From the NCBI RefSeq assembly GCF_028416595.1, contig NZ_JAMQKC010000002.1, positions 124,001 through 188,000 on the forward strand: a stretch of 64,000 nucleotides of DNA. Reading direction: 5' to 3'. The position numbers were made by a program, and so were the translations under genes. This DNA is from Aquibacillus salsiterrae (GTDB lineage: Bacteria > Bacillota > Bacilli > Bacillales > Amphibacillaceae). Below are positions 15,453-24,597 of this stretch, in pieces (within the stretch, counting starts at the first letter, position 1; each line of letters starts with the position of its first letter). The notes beneath the pieces are model-generated. The model saw only the letters and a list, made by a program, of their open reading frames with translations. It did no database searches and was not told the DNA's origin.

Positions 15453-16997
15453 ATGGTATATCGAGTTTTTTTGGTCGACGATGACCGCTATGTTAGAAAA
15501 GGTCTTCGTAGTTTAATAGACTGGAACAGTTGTGGGTTTGAGGTTTGTGCTGAAGCAGATAATGGAGAGGATGCTCTATATTACATTAAAAATGAAAATC
15601 CTGATTTAGTTATTACAGATATCCGTATGCCAGTACTTGATGGTCTTGCATTAATTAAGCATACCGTTGAGTTAACCGACTCCAGTTCCAATTTCATTAT
15701 TATTAGTGGATATAGTGATTTTAGTTACGCACAAAAAGCTGTTCGTTACGGTGTTCATGACTTTATTTTAAAACCTATTGATAAGGACGAGCTTGAATCC
15801 ACATTGAAAAAGGTTTCGTATAAGATCAAGAAAGAACGTGAACGGAATGAAAGTAACGAGCACATGATTCGTAATTCAATTCTAAATGACTTACTAACAG
15901 GGAAAATGGAAGAAGCAATTCAGAAGGAAAACTTGGAAAAACTTCGTTTGCAGCAAGGAAGACTACTTTGTTACATGTTTTTTGAATTAAACAAGCCAGT
16001 TTCAATTTCATCATTTCGTGAGGTTGTTGATGGTGTTATTTCTTCAAATAAGCACTCTTTTTATATTCGGGAGCACAGTCGGAATGGAATTGGATTATTA
16101 GTTACGTTTGACCCAGACACTAACTTTATTGGTAGTAATGGAATAGCTGAAGTTTTACAAACTAGGCTGAGGAAAGAATTTGATACAGCAGTCACTGTTT
16201 TCGTCGGAAAAACGATTCAAGACCATGAAGAATTAAGACAGTCTTATGAAACAGCTGTTATGGCTCTCCAGTATAAGTTCATTGAACCTGAAGAAAACCC
16301 AATTATTTTTGAAAATATAGCAGAAAAAGCGATTAACTACATTGAACTAGATCAATCTTTTTACGATGCCTTTATGGAAGAGATAGAAGAATTCAATGAA
16401 ACGTCGATTGTCGATACAGTTGAAAGAATGATGAGGGAGTTCCAAGAAAAGTCGTTTTCTATGTCAGCAGTGGAAACATCAATTAATCGTGTTGTTCATG
16501 AAGTTGTCACGAAAATTAAATCCTTAGATGGGGACGAGTCGCAGGTAACTACTTTACCGGCAATGCTGCACTGGGAAGAGCATCCACTAACTCATAAGCA
16601 AATCAAGCAGCTGTTATCAGATTTTGTGTTAGAATCAGCTGAATTGATTTTTGAATTAAATAAAAATAATGCAAAAGGGAACATTGTTCGCATTAAAAAG
16701 TACATTGATACAAATTTCCGAGAAAACCTAACCTTGAAAGGGATCGCAAAAGAATTTTATATGAATCCTGTTTATATGGGCCAATTGTTCAAAAACACTT
16801 TTGGTATATACTTTAAAGATTACTTCCTTCAAGTTAGGATGAATGAAGCTAAAAAAATGCTTCGACAAACTGATATGAAAATTTATGAGGTTGCTGAGAG
16901 TGTTGGATTTACCAATCCAGATTATTTTGTTATACAATTTGAAAAATTGGTGGGCATGTCACCGTCTAAATACCGCAACAAAGTGAAAGAAAAATAA
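15453..16997 (+). CDS. YesN-type response regulator (REC + AraC HTH)
   Basis: A 514-residue response regulator. Residues 1-125 form a receiver domain with phospho-acceptor Asp 56 (ITDIRMP) and the late Lys in ILKPIDKDE. A middle region of about 270 residues is coiled-coil-like. The last 100 residues hold two AraC-type helix-turn-helix motifs (LTLKGIAKEFYMNPVYMGQL; IYEVAESVGFTNPDYFVIQF) ending in SPSKYR. It probably activates the importer-xylanase operon downstream when phosphorylated by the adjacent kinase. ATG 15453 is chosen because AAGGAGA lies 7 bases upstream; ATG 15447 is too close. The kinase gene follows within 25 bases. Confidence 0.9.
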   Translation: MVYRVFLVDDDRYVRKGLRSLIDWNSCGFEVCAEADNGEDALYYIKNENPDLVITDIRMPVLDGLALIKHTVELTDSSSNFIIISGYSDFSYAQKAVRYGVHDFILKPIDKDELESTLKKVSYKIKKERERNESNEHMIRNSILNDLLTGKMEEAIQKENLEKLRLQQGRLLCYMFFELNKPVSISSFREVVDGVISSNKHSFYIREHSRNGIGLLVTFDPDTNFIGSNGIAEVLQTRLRKEFDTAVTVFVGKTIQDHEELRQSYETAVMALQYKFIEPEENPIIFENIAEKAINYIELDQSFYDAFMEEIEEFNETSIVDTVERMMREFQEKSFSMSAVETSINRVVHEVVTKIKSLDGDESQVTTLPAMLHWEEHPLTHKQIKQLLSDFVLESAELIFELNKNNAKGNIVRIKKYIDTNFRENLTLKGIAKEFYMNPVYMGQLFKNTFGIYFKDYFLQVRMNEAKKMLRQTDMKIYEVAESVGFTNPDYFVIQFEKLVGMSPSKYRNKVKEK

Positions 16998-17018
16998 TCA
17001 AAAGAAGTGGCGGATAAC

Positions 17019-18761
17019 ATGAAGCGGTTTCATATTAACAATGTTAAATTAAAAAACAAATTGCTAATAGTATTTATTATAGCTGTAATTATTCCTGTTG
17101 TTTTAACAAATGTAATTTTTTATTCTGTTACGACGGAAAATGTTAAAGCACGAAAGATGAAGGATTTAAATCTTTCACTTGAACAAGTTGCAAACGAGTT
17201 TGAACGGGCGATTGAGGATGCAGTAGAGGTTTCGACAGTACTCTATGCAGATAGCTACCTTTATGGTTTCCTTGAGAGACGATATGACAAAGAAATTGAT
17301 TTCATTGTCGCTTACAATTCATTTTTCCGCGATATGAACAAGTTCACACCTATTTATTCTTCGGTCCATTCAATTAGTTTATATACCAACAATGATTCTG
17401 TCCTGTTCGCTGGTGGGATAAACCGAATAACTAACGATATAAAAGGCAGCCGTTGGTATAGCAGAATGCTTGAAGCAAGAAGCTTATATCCTGTTGTTAC
17501 ACGTACGATTGGATCATCAGGTAATTTTGACACATTTAGTGTTATTAGAGAATTAGGCTATTTCAGTGAATCGTCGACTCAAAAGATTATCAAAATTGAT
17601 TTGAATATGGCAGTAATTGAACAAGCTTTTCAAAACCTTACGTTCCAAGGTGATATCTACCTTGTTAATGCAAATGGAATCATTGAATATTCAACTAATC
17701 CAAGAGTTTTTTGGAAAAAGACGTTTAAACCATTCGACTCGGTTTCAATTGCAGACAATCGAGAAGTGATAGAACAATTATACAAAACGAATTATTTGAA
17801 CGGATGGAGAGTAGTTGGCGTAGTTAGCGATGATGCGTTAGTAAAAGAGGTTACAAGTTCACGGAAGTCTATTATTTATTTAACTCTGTTAAATATCCTT
17901 ATTCCATCCCTAATTATTATTTATATTACTAGTAATATTCATCGTAGATTAACGCGGGTTATGAGGCATGTTCGTAGACTCGAAAGTCAAAAATTTGAAG
18001 TAATGGACGATGAGTACTATAAGGATGAAATTGGTGTACTAACAAGTGAATTTAATCGGATGACGAAAAAAATTAAAGAACTCATTAATGATGTTTATGT
18101 CGCAAGTATACAGAAAAAAGAAATTGAATTGCAGCGAAAGCAAGCGCAGCTTAGTGCATTGCAAAGCCAGATTAATCCTCATTTTCTGTTCAACGTTTTG
18201 GAAACAATTCGGATGCGTAGTTTAATGAAAAATGAAACAGAAACATCCAAAATTATCCATAATATGGCTGTCATTCTCCGAAGATCATTTATTTGGGGGA
18301 AGGATTGGGTAACTGTAAAAGAGGAAATTCATCTCATCACCTGTTTTCTAGAAATTCAACATTACCGGTTTGACGATAAAATGCAATATCAAATTAACGT
18401 TGATAATACAGCCTATGATGCTATCATTCCGCATATGTCATTAATTCCATTTGTTGAAAATGCGAGCATTCATGGGATAGAGCCTTTAAAGGAACAAGGA
18501 TTAATAACAATAACTATTAAAAAACAAGAGGAATCGTTAGTGTGCGAAATTAATGATAATGGAATAGGGATGGATCAATCAATGTATAATTCCCTGTTTG
18601 ATTCCCTGCAAAAAGAAGAGTTAAGTGGCGAAAGTATCGGGGTGAGGAATGTATATCACCGCTTGAAAATGCAATATCAAGACCATTTTTCCTTTGACTT
18701 AAAGAGTAAAAAAGGAGAAGGAACAACGGTAAGACTCGTTCTCCCCTATCAAAAACAGTAA
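17019..18761 (+). CDS. YesM-type sensor histidine kinase
   Basis: A 580-residue membrane kinase of the LytS/YesM class. Two membrane segments (about 12-35 and 286-306) flank an extracellular sensor region of about 250 residues, followed by a HAMP-like linker. The His_kinase motif QSQINPHFLFN has the phosphorylated His at about residue 388, and the ATPase domain shows VENASIHGI and NDNGIGMD. It probably senses extracellular xylo- or aldouronic oligosaccharides and phosphorylates the regulator encoded upstream. ATG 17019 is preferred (AGAAGTGG 8 bases upstream); GTG 17007 has no site. A terminator follows the gene. Confidence 0.9.
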   Translation: MKRFHINNVKLKNKLLIVFIIAVIIPVVLTNVIFYSVTTENVKARKMKDLNLSLEQVANEFERAIEDAVEVSTVLYADSYLYGFLERRYDKEIDFIVAYNSFFRDMNKFTPIYSSVHSISLYTNNDSVLFAGGINRITNDIKGSRWYSRMLEARSLYPVVTRTIGSSGNFDTFSVIRELGYFSESSTQKIIKIDLNMAVIEQAFQNLTFQGDIYLVNANGIIEYSTNPRVFWKKTFKPFDSVSIADNREVIEQLYKTNYLNGWRVVGVVSDDALVKEVTSSRKSIIYLTLLNILIPSLIIIYITSNIHRRLTRVMRHVRRLESQKFEVMDDEYYKDEIGVLTSEFNRMTKKIKELINDVYVASIQKKEIELQRKQAQLSALQSQINPHFLFNVLETIRMRSLMKNETETSKIIHNMAVILRRSFIWGKDWVTVKEEIHLITCFLEIQHYRFDDKMQYQINVDNTAYDAIIPHMSLIPFVENASIHGIEPLKEQGLITITIKKQEESLVCEINDNGIGMDQSMYNSLFDSLQKEELSGESIGVRNVYHRLKMQYQDHFSFDLKSKKGEGTTVRLVLPYQKQ

Positions 18762-18779
18762 AGAAGTATAGTATTTGAG

Positions 18780-18808
18780 GGCTGTAGATTAATCTTCTAC
18801 AGTCTTTC
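18780..18808 (+). terminator. terminator after the YesM-type kinase gene
   Basis: A 9-bp stem (GGCTGTAGA with TCTACAGTC, one G-U pair) has a loop of about 7 bases and is followed by TTTCTTT. It lies 19 bases after the stop and also just past the end of the short ORF on the other strand. Confidence 0.65.
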
Positions 18809-18812
18809 TTTG

Positions 18813-18869
18813 TTAAGATAACAAATCCAAACGAGTGTAACATTCAGCGATAGTCATGTCTTGCTCCAT
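18813..18869 (-). CDS. possible 18-residue peptide with a strong ribosome binding site
   Basis: On the minus strand GAGGAGG at 18876-18882 stands 6 bases before an ATG that opens an ORF of only 18 codons, MEQDMTIAECYTRLDLLS. The site is as good as any in the window. I do not recognise the peptide. It may be a real microprotein, a leader peptide, or the intact start of a gene whose remainder was lost. No clear promoter was identified. Confidence 0.35.
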   Translation of the reverse strand: MEQDMTIAECYTRLDLLS

Positions 18870-19028
18870 GGTCAACCTCCTCGAGAGCTTAAGTGAAAAT
18901 CTTTGTACTTTTTGTTTCGATTAGATATCCAGACATGCTTTAGCTTTTATTACATGAATTTAGATTTAGAGAGTATTAAAAAGTTAACCATTAAACCCTC
19001 AAAATACTATAAAAAACATCGTTTACCT

Positions 19029-19044
19029 AAACTTTGCAAAGTTT
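19029..19044. promoter_or_regulatory. 16-bp perfect palindrome, candidate operator
   Basis: AAACTTTGCAAAGTTT is a perfect palindrome about 42 bases before the -10 box (TATAAT, 19086-19091) of the LplA-type operon. It could bind a dimeric regulator; the identity is unknown. Confidence 0.45.
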
Positions 19045-19089
19045 TATCTATAGTTTGAGGGGTACTTGAAAAAAACAATAAATTATATA

Positions 19090-19104
19090 ATGAAAGTGCT
19101 TACA
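19090..19104 (+). promoter_or_regulatory. cre-like site overlapping the -10 box
   Basis: ATGAAAGTGCTTACA matches the cre consensus except T for C in the central CG. It overlaps the TATAAT at 19086-19091, so CcpA binding would block the promoter of the importer-xylanase operon. Confidence 0.55.
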
Positions 19105-19150
19105 TCATTAAACCTTATGTAAAGCAATAGATAAAAGGGGGAGTACCAAG

Positions 19151-20842
19151 ATGTTTAGTAAGAAACGTATTATGTTAGGTATTACACTTTTGTTCCTTTT
19201 ACTAACTGTTGTTGGTTGTCAGAGTAAAGCAGAAAATACAGACGCCAATGGTGAAACAAAGGATAGCGGTGAGGAATCAGGTTCAGATGAAGTAGTTACA
19301 TTCTCTTATTTCAACGGCTTTGGTCCAGGGAAAGACATTAACACAAGTGAAACAAAACTCGGAAAAATGTTTGAAGAAGAAACTGGCGTTAACTTCGACA
19401 TCGAGAATATTGTTGGTGACGTAAATACTAAAATTGGAACAATGATTGCTAGTGGTGAATTTCCAGATGTCGTACAAGCTCAACAAGCAACTACCGCGAT
19501 GATTGATGCTGGTGCTTATGTACCACTAAACGATTTAATTGAGGAGTATGCACCAAATTTAAAGAAATTATATGGTCCTTACCTTGAACAAATGAAAAGT
19601 GAAGATGGTAATATTTATCTAATTCCGTTTGGTGCAGATAATGGATATATTGCACCACCAAACGTAGTTCAAGGAGCTTTCTGGATTCAACGTCAAGTAT
19701 TAAAAGACATGGGATATCCAAATCCAAAAACACTTGATGACTATTTTGCTATTCTTGAAGAGTACTATCAAAAGAACCCGAAGATTGATGGTGCAGATAC
19801 AATTGGATTTACTGCTTTAACATATGACTGGAGATTTTTCGCATTCTCTAATCCAGCAATGCACTTAGCTGGTTATCCGAATGACGGTGGTGTACTTGTT
19901 GATATGGATACACGTGAAGCTACTGTTTATACAGACAAAGAAATCCAAAAGCGCTGGTTACAAAAAATTAATGAGATAAATGCAAAAGGTTTATTTGATA
20001 GAGAGTCGTTTACACAAAACTATGATGAATATTTAGCGAAAATTGCGTCAGGTCGTGTACTAGGTTTCTTTGATTACCAATGGCAAGTATCTCAAGCTTT
20101 AAATAACCTTGCAACTGGTGGTGACCCTTATAAGGAATATATGGCATTTCCAGTTGTATTTGACGAAGATATTAAAGATCAATACATGGATCCACCAGCG
20201 TTCGTAGCTTCACCGGGACTTGGTATTACAGTAAGCACAACAGAGGAAGAGCGTGTGAAAATCATTAAGTTTATGGACCACATAGCTAAAGAAGATGTAC
20301 AAAAGCAAATTATGTGGGGTCTTGAAGGTGAAACATACGAAGTTGATGAAAATGGTAGATACTACCGTACTCCAGAACAGATTGAAAAAGTTGCAGATCA
20401 AAAGTTTAGAGAAGAGTTTGGCTTCGCTTATTTCGAATGGAACTGGCCACGTGGAGAAGGCGTATTCTCTGATGGAAACGCATGGGAGCCGCGTAATCAA
20501 CCAGAAGTAGCTGCTTTAGCATATGACGAAACAGATAATGAATTTTTAGAAGCTTATGATTTAACAGTATTCACAGATTTATTTGCTGAACCGGAAGAAA
20601 GACCATGGTATCCTGCTTGGGATACGCCAATAGAACAAGGTTCACCAGCACAGATCTTCCAACAACAATCAGATGATTTAATGAAGCAAAGCTTCCCTAA
20701 GATTGCTTTGGCTTCACCAGAAGATTTTGAAGCAGAGTGGAACGCGTTTGTTGATCAATACAGAAAGCTTGATTACAAAGAATATGAAAAGGTTCTGACA
20801 GAATCTGTGAAAAAGAAATACGAAATGGTTAAAGGAAAATAA
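19151..20842 (+). CDS. LplA-type oligosaccharide-binding lipoprotein
   Basis: A 563-residue extracellular solute-binding lipoprotein with signal peptide and lipobox (TVVGC, cysteine about residue 23), then a short acidic linker. Its length fits the large LplA/YtcQ-type binding proteins that serve long oligosaccharides, in contrast to the 456-residue protein at 1387. Two permeases and an intracellular xylanase follow, so xylo- or methylglucuronoxylo-oligosaccharides are the probable ligands. AAAGGGGG lies 9 bases upstream. Expression is probably under the YesNM pair and CcpA. No ATPase is encoded nearby. Confidence 0.88.
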   Translation: MFSKKRIMLGITLLFLLLTVVGCQSKAENTDANGETKDSGEESGSDEVVTFSYFNGFGPGKDINTSETKLGKMFEEETGVNFDIENIVGDVNTKIGTMIASGEFPDVVQAQQATTAMIDAGAYVPLNDLIEEYAPNLKKLYGPYLEQMKSEDGNIYLIPFGADNGYIAPPNVVQGAFWIQRQVLKDMGYPNPKTLDDYFAILEEYYQKNPKIDGADTIGFTALTYDWRFFAFSNPAMHLAGYPNDGGVLVDMDTREATVYTDKEIQKRWLQKINEINAKGLFDRESFTQNYDEYLAKIASGRVLGFFDYQWQVSQALNNLATGGDPYKEYMAFPVVFDEDIKDQYMDPPAFVASPGLGITVSTTEEERVKIIKFMDHIAKEDVQKQIMWGLEGETYEVDENGRYYRTPEQIEKVADQKFREEFGFAYFEWNWPRGEGVFSDGNAWEPRNQPEVAALAYDETDNEFLEAYDLTVFTDLFAEPEERPWYPAWDTPIEQGSPAQIFQQQSDDLMKQSFPKIALASPEDFEAEWNAFVDQYRKLDYKEYEKVLTESVKKKYEMVKGK

Positions 20843-20853
20843 TTAATCTAGCA

Positions 20854-20893
20854 GGAAGGCTGCAAAGTTCCGAAAGGTCATTTTCAGCCTTCC
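20854..20893 (+). terminator. intercistronic hairpin after the LplA-type gene
   Basis: GGAAGGCTG and CAGCCTTCC form a 9-bp stem with a 22-base loop, followed by a TTTTT run 8 bases later. It may attenuate transcription so that binding protein exceeds permease. Confidence 0.55.
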
Positions 20894-20977
20894 GCTTACC
20901 TTTTTACTTTTAGTTAACTATGAAGGCAATAAGCTTTCGCCGATTTTTATTAAGTAAGACACGAGGAGGGGCAGAAA

Positions 20978-21946
20978 TTGGCAACACCATCGATTAATTC
21001 TGTAAAAACGACACCGGTTCCTGTACCGGAAACAAAGTTCAAAAAATTTATGAAACAATGCTCTGAGCAAAAAGCATTGCTATTTATGACTATACCGTTT
21101 GTCATTTGGTTGATAATCTTTAAGTACGTTCCAATTTGGGGTTGGACAATGGCATTTCAAGATTTTAAACCAGCTCGTAGTTTTTCTGAACAAGAGTGGG
21201 TGGGGTTTAAGCACTTCCAATTTTTGTTTACTGACGAACGATTCCTAGGTGTGCTTAGAAACACGCTCGCGATGAGTATGATTAATCTTGTATTAGGATT
21301 TGTGACAGCAATTGGTCTTGCTGTATTAATTAATGAAATTGCAAATATGGGTTTTAAGCGTATTGTTCAAACAATCAGTTATATGCCACACTTCTTATCA
21401 TGGGTGGTAGCAGCGAGTTTAGTTTCTGTTACTTTATCTGCAGACGGAATTATTAATGAGATTCTTGCTACTCTTGGTTTGGCTGATGAACCAATTCTTT
21501 TCTTAGGGATTGGTGAAATGTTCTGGGGTATTCTTGGTGCAGCGGAAACATGGAAAAACGTAGGGTGGAACGCAATAATTTATTTAGCAGCTATTTCGAT
21601 GATTGACCAAGAGCAATATGAAGCAGCTAAAATTGACGGTGCATCTAGACTTCAACGTATTCGTCATATCACGATTCCGGGGATGAGAAGCGTAATTGTT
21701 ATTCTATTAATTATGAATATCGGTTATATCCTTGAATCAGGTTTTGAACCACAATATTTATTAGGTAATCCTATGAACGTGCAATTTTCAGAGAATATTG
21801 ACGTTTTTGTTATTAAATATGGTATTTCTATGTTTAACTTCTCGCTTGCAACTGCTGCAGGTATTTTTAAAACAGTAGTAAGTTTTGTATTTTTAATTGC
21901 AGCCAACTCATTTGCGAAAAAAATGGGCGAGGGTGGACTATTCTAG
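20978..21946 (+). CDS. oligosaccharide ABC importer permease (LplB/YteP type)
   Basis: A 322-residue membrane subunit of the LplB type with six predicted membrane segments after a 35-residue N-terminal tail. The family segment YVPIWGWTMAFQDFKP is present, and the EAA loop reads EQYEAAKIDGASRLQRIRHI. Start TTG 20978 is supported by GAGGAGGGG 6 bases upstream. It ends 13 bases before the next permease, and the AGGAGGTG of that gene overlaps this stop. It probably imports xylo-oligosaccharides with the lipoprotein upstream. Confidence 0.9.
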   Translation: MATPSINSVKTTPVPVPETKFKKFMKQCSEQKALLFMTIPFVIWLIIFKYVPIWGWTMAFQDFKPARSFSEQEWVGFKHFQFLFTDERFLGVLRNTLAMSMINLVLGFVTAIGLAVLINEIANMGFKRIVQTISYMPHFLSWVVAASLVSVTLSADGIINEILATLGLADEPILFLGIGEMFWGILGAAETWKNVGWNAIIYLAAISMIDQEQYEAAKIDGASRLQRIRHITIPGMRSVIVILLIMNIGYILESGFEPQYLLGNPMNVQFSENIDVFVIKYGISMFNFSLATAAGIFKTVVSFVFLIAANSFAKKMGEGGLF

Positions 21947-21959
21947 GAGGTGCAGCAAC

Positions 21960-22892
21960 ATGAGTAAAGAAAAACTTCGTTCGGGAATTGGTATAAGGAG
22001 AACAAGAGAGGATGTTATTTTTGATTCGATAAACTATTCATTCATGGTTCTACTTTGTATTGTGATGCTTTATCCATTTATTAATCAATTTGCTGTATCA
22101 ATTAATGAAGCAAATGATTCAATCAAAGGTGGTATTTATTTATTACCAAGAGAATTCACATGGAACAACTATGCTTTTGTCTTCCAAGAAGCTTCCGTTG
22201 TTCAGTCGATTGTCATTTCTGTATTACGGACTGTAGTTGGAACTGCAGTTTCGCTATTTTGTACAGCAATGGTTGCGTATGCAATTGCACAACCGAATTT
22301 TATGTTCAAAAAGTCTGTCACCATTATCTTTGTTATGACCATGTATTTTAATGGTGGTTTAATACCTACTTTTCTATTAATGAGAGACTTACAATTGATT
22401 GGAACGTTTTGGGTATACATTTTACCAGGTATAATTGGTGTGTTTAATTTGATTGTAATGCGTTCTTTTATTGAAGGTTTACCAATAAGTATTTTTGAAT
22501 CAGCCAAAATCGATGGTGCTGGTCATTTCACCATGTTCTTCCGAATTGTTTTGCCGTTGTCATTGCCAGTAATTGCAACAGTTGCTTTATTCGTTGCAGT
22601 ATTCCAATGGAATCAATGGTTTGACGTATTCTTATATAACTCTAGTAACCCGACCTTGACCACTTTACAATATGAATTAATGAAAATCTTACAAAACTCA
22701 AATGCCAATATGAGTGCGACTGCAGCATCAGCTTTTGCCGGGTCAGGGTCTGAAAGTAATAGTGCAAATATGGTAAGTCCAACGTCTATTCGAGCGACAA
22801 TGACAATCGTTGCCAGTGTTCCAATTATAATGGTATATCCATTCTTGCAGAAATACTTTGTTAAAGGTATGACACTAGGTGCAGTAAAATAA
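21960..22892 (+). CDS. oligosaccharide ABC importer permease (LplC/YtcP type)
   Basis: The second membrane subunit, 310 residues, of the YtcP/LplC type, with six predicted segments. The EAA loop is ISIFESAKIDGAGHFTMFF and the C-terminus KYFVKGMTLGAVK is typical. ATG 21960 is chosen because AGGAGGTG lies 6 bases upstream; the frame stays open further upstream but has no site. It forms the channel with the preceding permease. The xylanase gene follows 71 bases later. Confidence 0.9.
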   Translation: MSKEKLRSGIGIRRTREDVIFDSINYSFMVLLCIVMLYPFINQFAVSINEANDSIKGGIYLLPREFTWNNYAFVFQEASVVQSIVISVLRTVVGTAVSLFCTAMVAYAIAQPNFMFKKSVTIIFVMTMYFNGGLIPTFLLMRDLQLIGTFWVYILPGIIGVFNLIVMRSFIEGLPISIFESAKIDGAGHFTMFFRIVLPLSLPVIATVALFVAVFQWNQWFDVFLYNSSNPTLTTLQYELMKILQNSNANMSATAASAFAGSGSESNSANMVSPTSIRATMTIVASVPIIMVYPFLQKYFVKGMTLGAVK

Positions 22893-22963
22893 ATCTCATT
22901 GCCTGGGGCACTTTCTAATGCCTTATTCGGCTTTTAAAGCCAATACGTAAGGAGTGTAGGAAC

Positions 22964-23977
22964 ATGTCAAACAAACTTAAAGGAAACGATATCCCTTCGT
23001 TAGCGAAAGTCTATCAGGGTTATTTTCTTATCGGTGCAGCTGTGAATCCTGCAACAATAAAATCCCAGTCAGAATTAATAGAAAAACATTTTACAAGCAT
23101 TACAGCTGAGAACCAAATGAAATTTGAACAATTACATCCAGAGGAAGACCGTTACACTTTTGATGTAGCGGATAATATGGTCGCTTATGCCAAAGGACAG
23201 GGAAAACAAGTTCGCGGGCATACACTTGTATGGCACAACCAAACTTCTGACTGGATCTTCCAGGATAAAGATGGACAAGAGGTTACACGTGAAGTGTTGT
23301 TACAGAGAATGAAATCACACATTACCACGGTCATGCAACATTACAAAGGTGATATTTATGCATGGGATGTCGTTAACGAAGCAATAGCGGATAACGGTCC
23401 AGAGTTACTTCGGGAGTCAAAATGGCTGTCGATTATCGGGGAAGACTTTATTGAAAAAGCATTTCAATACGCACATGAAGCTGACCCAGGTGCGCAACTT
23501 TTTTATAACGATTACAATGAATCTGACCCAGAAAAGAGCCAAAAGATATACACACTAGTTAAAAGATTAATAGATAATGGTGTTCCGATTCATGGGATAG
23601 GACTGCAAGCGCATTGGAACTTATATCATCCGCCGTTAGCTGATATTAAACAGGCAATAGAGAGATATGCATCGCTAGGATTAAAACTCCACATTACTGA
23701 AATGGATGTTTCGGTATATAGTCACGGCGATAAACGAACCGATGTAACCGAGCAATCAGAGGAAATGAAAGCACTACAGGCAGACAGGTATGAACAATTT
23801 TTTACCTTATTTAGAGAATATAAGGATGCTATTGATTCTGTTACCTTTTGGGGGGTTGCAGATGACTATACATGGTTGGATCATTTCCCTGTTAGAGGCA
23901 GGAAGAACTGGCCTTTTGTATTTGATGCCAATCACCAACCAAAGGACTCCTTTTGGAAGATTGTTAAGTTTAAATAA
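22964..23977 (+). CDS. intracellular endo-1,4-beta-xylanase, GH10
   Basis: A 337-residue glycoside hydrolase family 10 enzyme, one TIM barrel with no signal peptide, so it acts on imported oligosaccharides. Catalytic residues are Glu 139 in WDVVNEA (acid/base) and Glu 246 in HITEMD (nucleophile). The substrate-binding GHTLVWHNQ and the late TFWGVADDYTW are intact. Intracellular GH10 enzymes of this size, encoded behind LplA-YtcB-YtcP importers, are known from aldouronate-utilisation clusters of Paenibacillus. The partner enzymes usual there (alpha-glucuronidase, beta-xylosidase) are not encoded in the window. AAGGAGTG lies 8 bases before the ATG. Confidence 0.95.
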   Translation: MSNKLKGNDIPSLAKVYQGYFLIGAAVNPATIKSQSELIEKHFTSITAENQMKFEQLHPEEDRYTFDVADNMVAYAKGQGKQVRGHTLVWHNQTSDWIFQDKDGQEVTREVLLQRMKSHITTVMQHYKGDIYAWDVVNEAIADNGPELLRESKWLSIIGEDFIEKAFQYAHEADPGAQLFYNDYNESDPEKSQKIYTLVKRLIDNGVPIHGIGLQAHWNLYHPPLADIKQAIERYASLGLKLHITEMDVSVYSHGDKRTDVTEQSEEMKALQADRYEQFFTLFREYKDAIDSVTFWGVADDYTWLDHFPVRGRKNWPFVFDANHQPKDSFWKIVKFK

Positions 23978-24024
23978 CGAATACTTTTTCGTCTAGTCCT
24001 AATTATAAAAGCTTGGTGATATAA

Positions 24025-24555
24025 GTGAAACAGTTAGTTCTTTTACTTCTAATGATAATAAGTGTTACAGGTTGTTCATCACAAGCAGGGGATGATCGAG
24101 TTGGGCTTTACTTTTTTGCAGACCTACCAACAACAGTTTCCGATGACATTCTAAGTATCCTAGAAGAAGGTGGAATTGGTCAATCTGAAACATTCGAATT
24201 AAGTATTCTCCCGATGTTCCATGAGAAAGTTTATGCTGAACTAGCAGCTAAAAATGGAGACATTTATTTTATTAAACAAGACTCTGTAAAAGGTATCATT
24301 GATCCAATTGGTTTTCTGCCACTGGATGAACTGGTTACGGATAAAACCTTTTCATCCACCAATTCAACTGACTATCAAGCAGTTGATCCGGAAACTAAGG
24401 AAGAACGTACTTACTTAATTCCGGTCGGAAATGATTCACTTCTACTTAGAAAGCTAGGATTGGAATTAAATACACCACTAGCAGCATTCATTCCTGCTTA
24501 TAGTGAAAATCAGGATAAGGCACTTGAAATATTAGCATATTTAACCGGAGAATAA
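24025..24555 (+). CDS. small lipoprotein of the oligosaccharide operon
   Basis: A 176-residue predicted lipoprotein: GTG start, 15-residue hydrophobic stretch, lipobox SVTGC (cysteine about residue 17). The rest is soluble with no motif I recognise. Its place at the end of an LplA-type operon resembles that of YteS, a small lipoprotein in the rhamnogalacturonan locus of Bacillus subtilis, but homology is not established here. It may help the binding protein or hold substrate at the membrane. A strong hairpin follows the stop. Confidence 0.7.
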   Translation: MKQLVLLLLMIISVTGCSSQAGDDRVGLYFFADLPTTVSDDILSILEEGGIGQSETFELSILPMFHEKVYAELAAKNGDIYFIKQDSVKGIIDPIGFLPLDELVTDKTFSSTNSTDYQAVDPETKEERTYLIPVGNDSLLLRKLGLELNTPLAAFIPAYSENQDKALEILAYLTGE

Positions 24556-24563
24556 ACTTGATA

Positions 24564-24597
24564 ATTTAAGGGTGGTGGACGTACATCACCCTTAAAT
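24564..24597 (+). terminator. hairpin ending the xylan-type operon
   Basis: A perfect 11-bp stem (ATTTAAGGGTG with CACCCTTAAAT) with a 12-base loop begins 8 bases after the stop. The T-run is poor. Confidence 0.6.
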
